Source of the DNA: an uncultured Collinsella sp.
GTDB taxonomy: Bacteria; Actinomycetota; Coriobacteriia; Coriobacteriales; Coriobacteriaceae
Direction of reading: 5' to 3'
DNA: 33,395 nt
Assembly: GCA_958370325.1 (NCBI GenBank)
Contig: CATXJW010000021.1
Span: 1-33,395, forward strand
Part shown: in pieces, positions 31,115 through 33,395 of the stretch
Layout of the letters: each line of letters begins with the position of its first letter
How positions within the stretch are numbered: position 1 is the stretch's first letter
Notes under the pieces: model-generated
Database searches by the model: none
What the model saw: only the letters and a program-made list of their open reading frames with translations
Told to the model about the DNA's origin: nothing
Program-made: the position numbers and the translations under genes

Positions 31115-32038
31115 CTAGCAGGCGGCCATGATGGGGGCAGCGACCTGCTTCTTACGGGAGAGGACGCCCGGCATCCAGACGCCGTCGTGCTCGTCGGCAA
31201 TGCCCAGGCCCTTCTGAGCGGCCTCGGTCTCGCCCTCGAGCAGGACCTGCGAACCCTCCTCCATGATGTCGGTGATGCACAGGACAATGCCGTCAGCACC
31301 CTTCTCGGCGGCGTAGGCGCGCATGGCCTCGCGGATCTCGTCGATCATGCCGAGCGCGCGGCTCTTGTCGACGGTCTCGTACTGGCCGATGAGCAGCTTC
31401 TTGCCAGCGGGCTCGAACATCTTGATGTCGTTGCCGACCATCTCGGCTGCGGTGAAGGAGCCGGACGGACGGGTGAGGAAGACCTCCATGCCAAACTTGA
31501 CCGGGTCGACGCCCACCTGCTCACCGAGCTTGGCGGCGACGGCGCGGTCGACATCGGTGGTGGTGGGGCTCTTGAGCATGAGCGTATCGGTCATCATGGC
31601 CGAGAGCAGCAGCTTGGCCTGGACGTCGGAAAGCTCAACGCCGAGCACGTCGGCGAGCTTGGTGACGATGGTGCAGCTGGAGCCCCAGGGCAGGCAGATG
31701 TAGTGCAGCGGGCCGGCGGTCTCGAAATCGCCGATGCGGTGATGATCGACGACGCCAAAGACCGTGGCGTCCTTAAGGCCGGCGACAGACTGGGCGGACT
31801 CGTTGTGGTCGGTGAGGACGACAAGCTGGCCGGCCTCGACGGACTCGATCACGCGGGGCTCGGCAATGCCGGCGTCGGCAAGCAGCTTGGCGGACTCGGC
31901 CGGAAGCTGACCAAGGGCGCAAGCCTCGTAGGTGTTGCCGGCATACTCAACCTGGTTGAGCAGCTGGGACAGGACGACGGCGCTCATGATGGCGTCGTTA
32001 TCGGGGTTCTGGTGACCAAAGACAAGAACGTTTGCCAT
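31115..32038 (-). CDS. ppaC: Manganese-dependent inorganic pyrophosphatase (family II)
   Basis: The product is 307 residues. It hydrolyses pyrophosphate to phosphate and pulls biosynthetic reactions forward. The DHH-family metal site is visible: GHQNPDND (8-15), LTDHN, and VVDHHRIGDF. The C-terminal domain ends with GVLSRKKQVAAPI, the SRKKQ substrate-binding motif. There is no CBS insertion, so it is the simple form. The ATG at 32038 has GGAGG six bases upstream. Transcribed alone, with a terminator. Confidence 0.95.
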   Translation of the reverse strand: MANVLVFGHQNPDNDAIMSAVVLSQLLNQVEYAGNTYEACALGQLPAESAKLLADAGIAEPRVIESVEAGQLVVLTDHNESAQSVAGLKDATVFGVVDHHRIGDFETAGPLHYICLPWGSSCTIVTKLADVLGVELSDVQAKLLLSAMMTDTLMLKSPTTTDVDRAVAAKLGEQVGVDPVKFGMEVFLTRPSGSFTAAEMVGNDIKMFEPAGKKLLIGQYETVDKSRALGMIDEIREAMRAYAAEKGADGIVLCITDIMEEGSQVLLEGETEAAQKGLGIADEHDGVWMPGVLSRKKQVAAPIMAAC

Positions 32039-32154
32039 GGATATCCTCCACTTGATATGTGTACTTGGACGTAGCTATGGTAGCACGCCGATGCCGAGCC
32101 TTCGCAGACGGAAGGGCCACGGCATATTTTGGGGCAGGCATGGGGGCCAAGGCT

Positions 32155-32202
32155 GTCCCTTTTGCACCATGTTGGTGCAAAGTAACCTGACCCCTTTGCA
32201 CC
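32155..32202. repeat. REP-like element D
   Basis: TTTGCACCA (32161-32169) and TGGTGCAAA (32173-32181) form a hairpin with a 3-nt loop. A third TTTGCACC is at 32195-32202. GTCCCTTTTGCACC and GACCCCTTTGCACC are near direct repeats. It ends two bases before the stop codon of the ROK gene. Confidence 0.6.
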
Positions 32203-32204
32203 AG

Positions 32205-33158
32205 CTATTTACCGGCGGCGCGCAGGGCTACGTAGGCGGCACCGATGATGCCGGCGTCGTTTCCGAGCGAAGCGACCTTGATGGGCGTCTCGCGCGAGGC
32301 AGAAAGCGCGTACTGCTTAAAGTGCTCGCGGACCTTGTCGAGGTAGACATCGGCCGAAGCGGACGCGCCGCCGCCGATCAGGAACATCTCGGGGTCGACC
32401 ACGTTGGCAATGAGCGCCAGGGCGCGGCCGAGATAGTCGGCCATGGTATCGGCCGCGGCCAGCGCGAGCTTGTCGCCCTCGCGGCAGGCCTGGAACACGT
32501 CCTTGGAATCGGAGGGGCCGGTGAGCTCGATGGGCTCGACACCCGCCTTCTTGCACTCGGCAAGGTAGTTGCTCACCACGCCGGTGGCGCTGGAATACTG
32601 CTCCAGGTGGCCATGGCCGCCGCAGCCGCAGACGCGCTCCTCAGCCGGGTTCAGGCACATGTGGCCAATCTCGCCGCCGGCGCCCACAACGCCCGACACC
32701 ACGTCGCCGTTAACGATAACGCCGCCGCCCACGCCGGTACCAATGGTGACCATCACCACGTTCTGCACGCCCTTGGCGGAACCGAGCCAAGCCTCGCCCA
32801 TGGCAGCGGCGTTGGCATCGTTCTCGTACTTAACAACCGCGTCGGGGCAGTGCTCCTGAATGGCGACTCTTAGCTCGGGCAGGTTAATGGCAATGTTGGC
32901 CTTGACCTTGGCATCGCCCGATGCCGGGATGGGGCACGGAACGGCCAGGCCAATACCCGCCACAAAGGCGCGCGGAATCTGGGCCTTGGCGACCACCTGG
33001 TCGATAGCCTCGGTCACCGCGGCAAAGCCCGCAGCGTCAACGATGGGCGGCGTGGGCACGCTGGCCTTGGCCAGCAGGTTGCCGTCCTCGTCGAACAGGC
33101 CCTCCTTAACCGAAGTGCCGCCGACGTCGATGCCGATGTAATACTGCTTAGGTTCCAT
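32205..33158 (-). CDS. ROK-family sugar kinase (glucokinase-like)
   Basis: The product is 317 residues from the ATG at 33158, with a GGCGGG site. The phosphate loop YYIGIDVGGTSVK is at the N-terminus. ENDANAAAMGEAWLGSAKG carries the catalytic Asp. The ROK zinc motif reads GHMCLNPAEERVCGCGGHGH. The third Cys of the usual CGCGxxGC is His here, a change I believe also occurs in other ROK proteins. It probably phosphorylates glucose or a related sugar with ATP. A start at 33185 is possible but has no good site. REP-like elements flank it. Confidence 0.9.
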   Translation of the reverse strand: MEPKQYYIGIDVGGTSVKEGLFDEDGNLLAKASVPTPPIVDAAGFAAVTEAIDQVVAKAQIPRAFVAGIGLAVPCPIPASGDAKVKANIAINLPELRVAIQEHCPDAVVKYENDANAAAMGEAWLGSAKGVQNVVMVTIGTGVGGGVIVNGDVVSGVVGAGGEIGHMCLNPAEERVCGCGGHGHLEQYSSATGVVSNYLAECKKAGVEPIELTGPSDSKDVFQACREGDKLALAAADTMADYLGRALALIANVVDPEMFLIGGGASASADVYLDKVREHFKQYALSASRETPIKVASLGNDAGIIGAAYVALRAAGK

Positions 33159-33212
33159 GGGAGCCCGCCTTTCTCGTTTAAACATTGCCTGTATGGTACC
33201 GCTCCCAAGGCA

Positions 33213-33253
33213 AAAACCTGCTAAAAAGGGACAGGTTTGTTTTGGCAGGTTTT
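33213..33253. repeat. REP-like element E
   Basis: AAAACCTGC (33213-33221) is inverted at GCAGGTTTT (33245-33253). Between them AGGGACAGGTTTG repeats the half-site as a direct copy. It lies upstream of the ROK gene. The rest of 33254-33366 shows nothing recognisable. Confidence 0.55.
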
Positions 33254-33366
33254 ATCTGTGAAAACGCAGGGCATGGAATTTGGTTCGTTGGGCGGTAAAA
33301 CGGCTCAACCCCATCCTCGAGTCGATCAATTTGCTCAATACCACATTATTCGAATGCATATTCATT

Positions 33367-33378
33367 TAGAGCGCTCTA
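33367..33378. promoter_or_regulatory. LacI-type operator-like palindrome at the right edge
   Basis: TAGAGCGCTCTA is a perfect 12-bp palindrome with the GAGCGCTC core seen in actinobacterial LacI-family sites such as CebR operators. It is about 210 bp before the ROK gene; the gene it controls may lie outside the window. Confidence 0.4.
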
Positions 33379-33395
33379 GTTTTTAAAGAGAAGCG

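Noticed and set aside
1..33395. CRISPR arrays, tRNA genes, prophage or IS transposase genes
   Set aside because: No regularly spaced repeats, tRNA T-loop sequences in a cloverleaf context, or transposase/integrase motifs were found.

Overview
The window looks like a piece of chromosome from a gut Coriobacteriia bacterium, most likely Collinsella or a close relative. The evidence is the high GC content, a strong C/G bias at third codon positions, many very acidic or Arg/Lys-rich tails, a mannose-family PTS amino-sugar operon, an archaeal-type topoisomerase I, an actinobacterial-type class I aminotransferase, and a DUF559-like protein of a kind I associate with Coriobacteriia. No tRNA, rRNA, CRISPR array, transposase or phage gene was seen. 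Most genes lie on the minus strand.

Left part (1-5.8 kb): a carbohydrate-uptake locus. On the minus strand the order is EIIA, YajC-like, EIIB, EIIC, EIID, terminator, then a GntR/HutC-type regulator and AgaS, which is cut by the window edge. Similar TGGT/ACCA operator-like sites sit at the agaS promoter and upstream of the EIIA gene, which suggests that the regulator controls both units. A palindrome-rich gene-free stretch of about 0.65 kb follows.

Middle (5.8-13.1 kb): a plus-strand DUF2975 membrane protein and small HTH regulator pair; a SurA-like membrane-anchored protein; isocitrate dehydrogenase, a HEAT-repeat protein, a small membrane protein and a beta-hydroxyacid dehydrogenase with an unusual His/Cys-rich tail; a DegV protein; and the ribosome hibernation factor HPF.

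13.4-20.7 kb: a solute-binding lipoprotein with a long leader; a 0.22 kb element bounded by 30-bp inverted repeats; a DUF559-like protein; ComF; and the conserved tmk-holB-ricT cluster, in which RicT carries a long disordered basic tail.

20.7-33.4 kb: a zinc-ribbon membrane protein; a tatA/B-tatC-hypA-hypB-topA minus-strand run that links Tat export with nickel-enzyme maturation; an orphan STAS protein next to an aminotransferase; a small conserved-looking protein; NhaA; Mn-dependent pyrophosphatase; and a ROK-family sugar kinase. At least five intergenic REP-like palindromes carrying GGGAC/GTCCC motifs are scattered through this half. The most unusual items are the metal-binding tail on the hydroxyacid dehydrogenase, the inverted-repeat element near 15 kb, the ribosome-binding site of comF buried in a 12-bp stem, the extended RicT, the EIID insertion, and the shared operator set.
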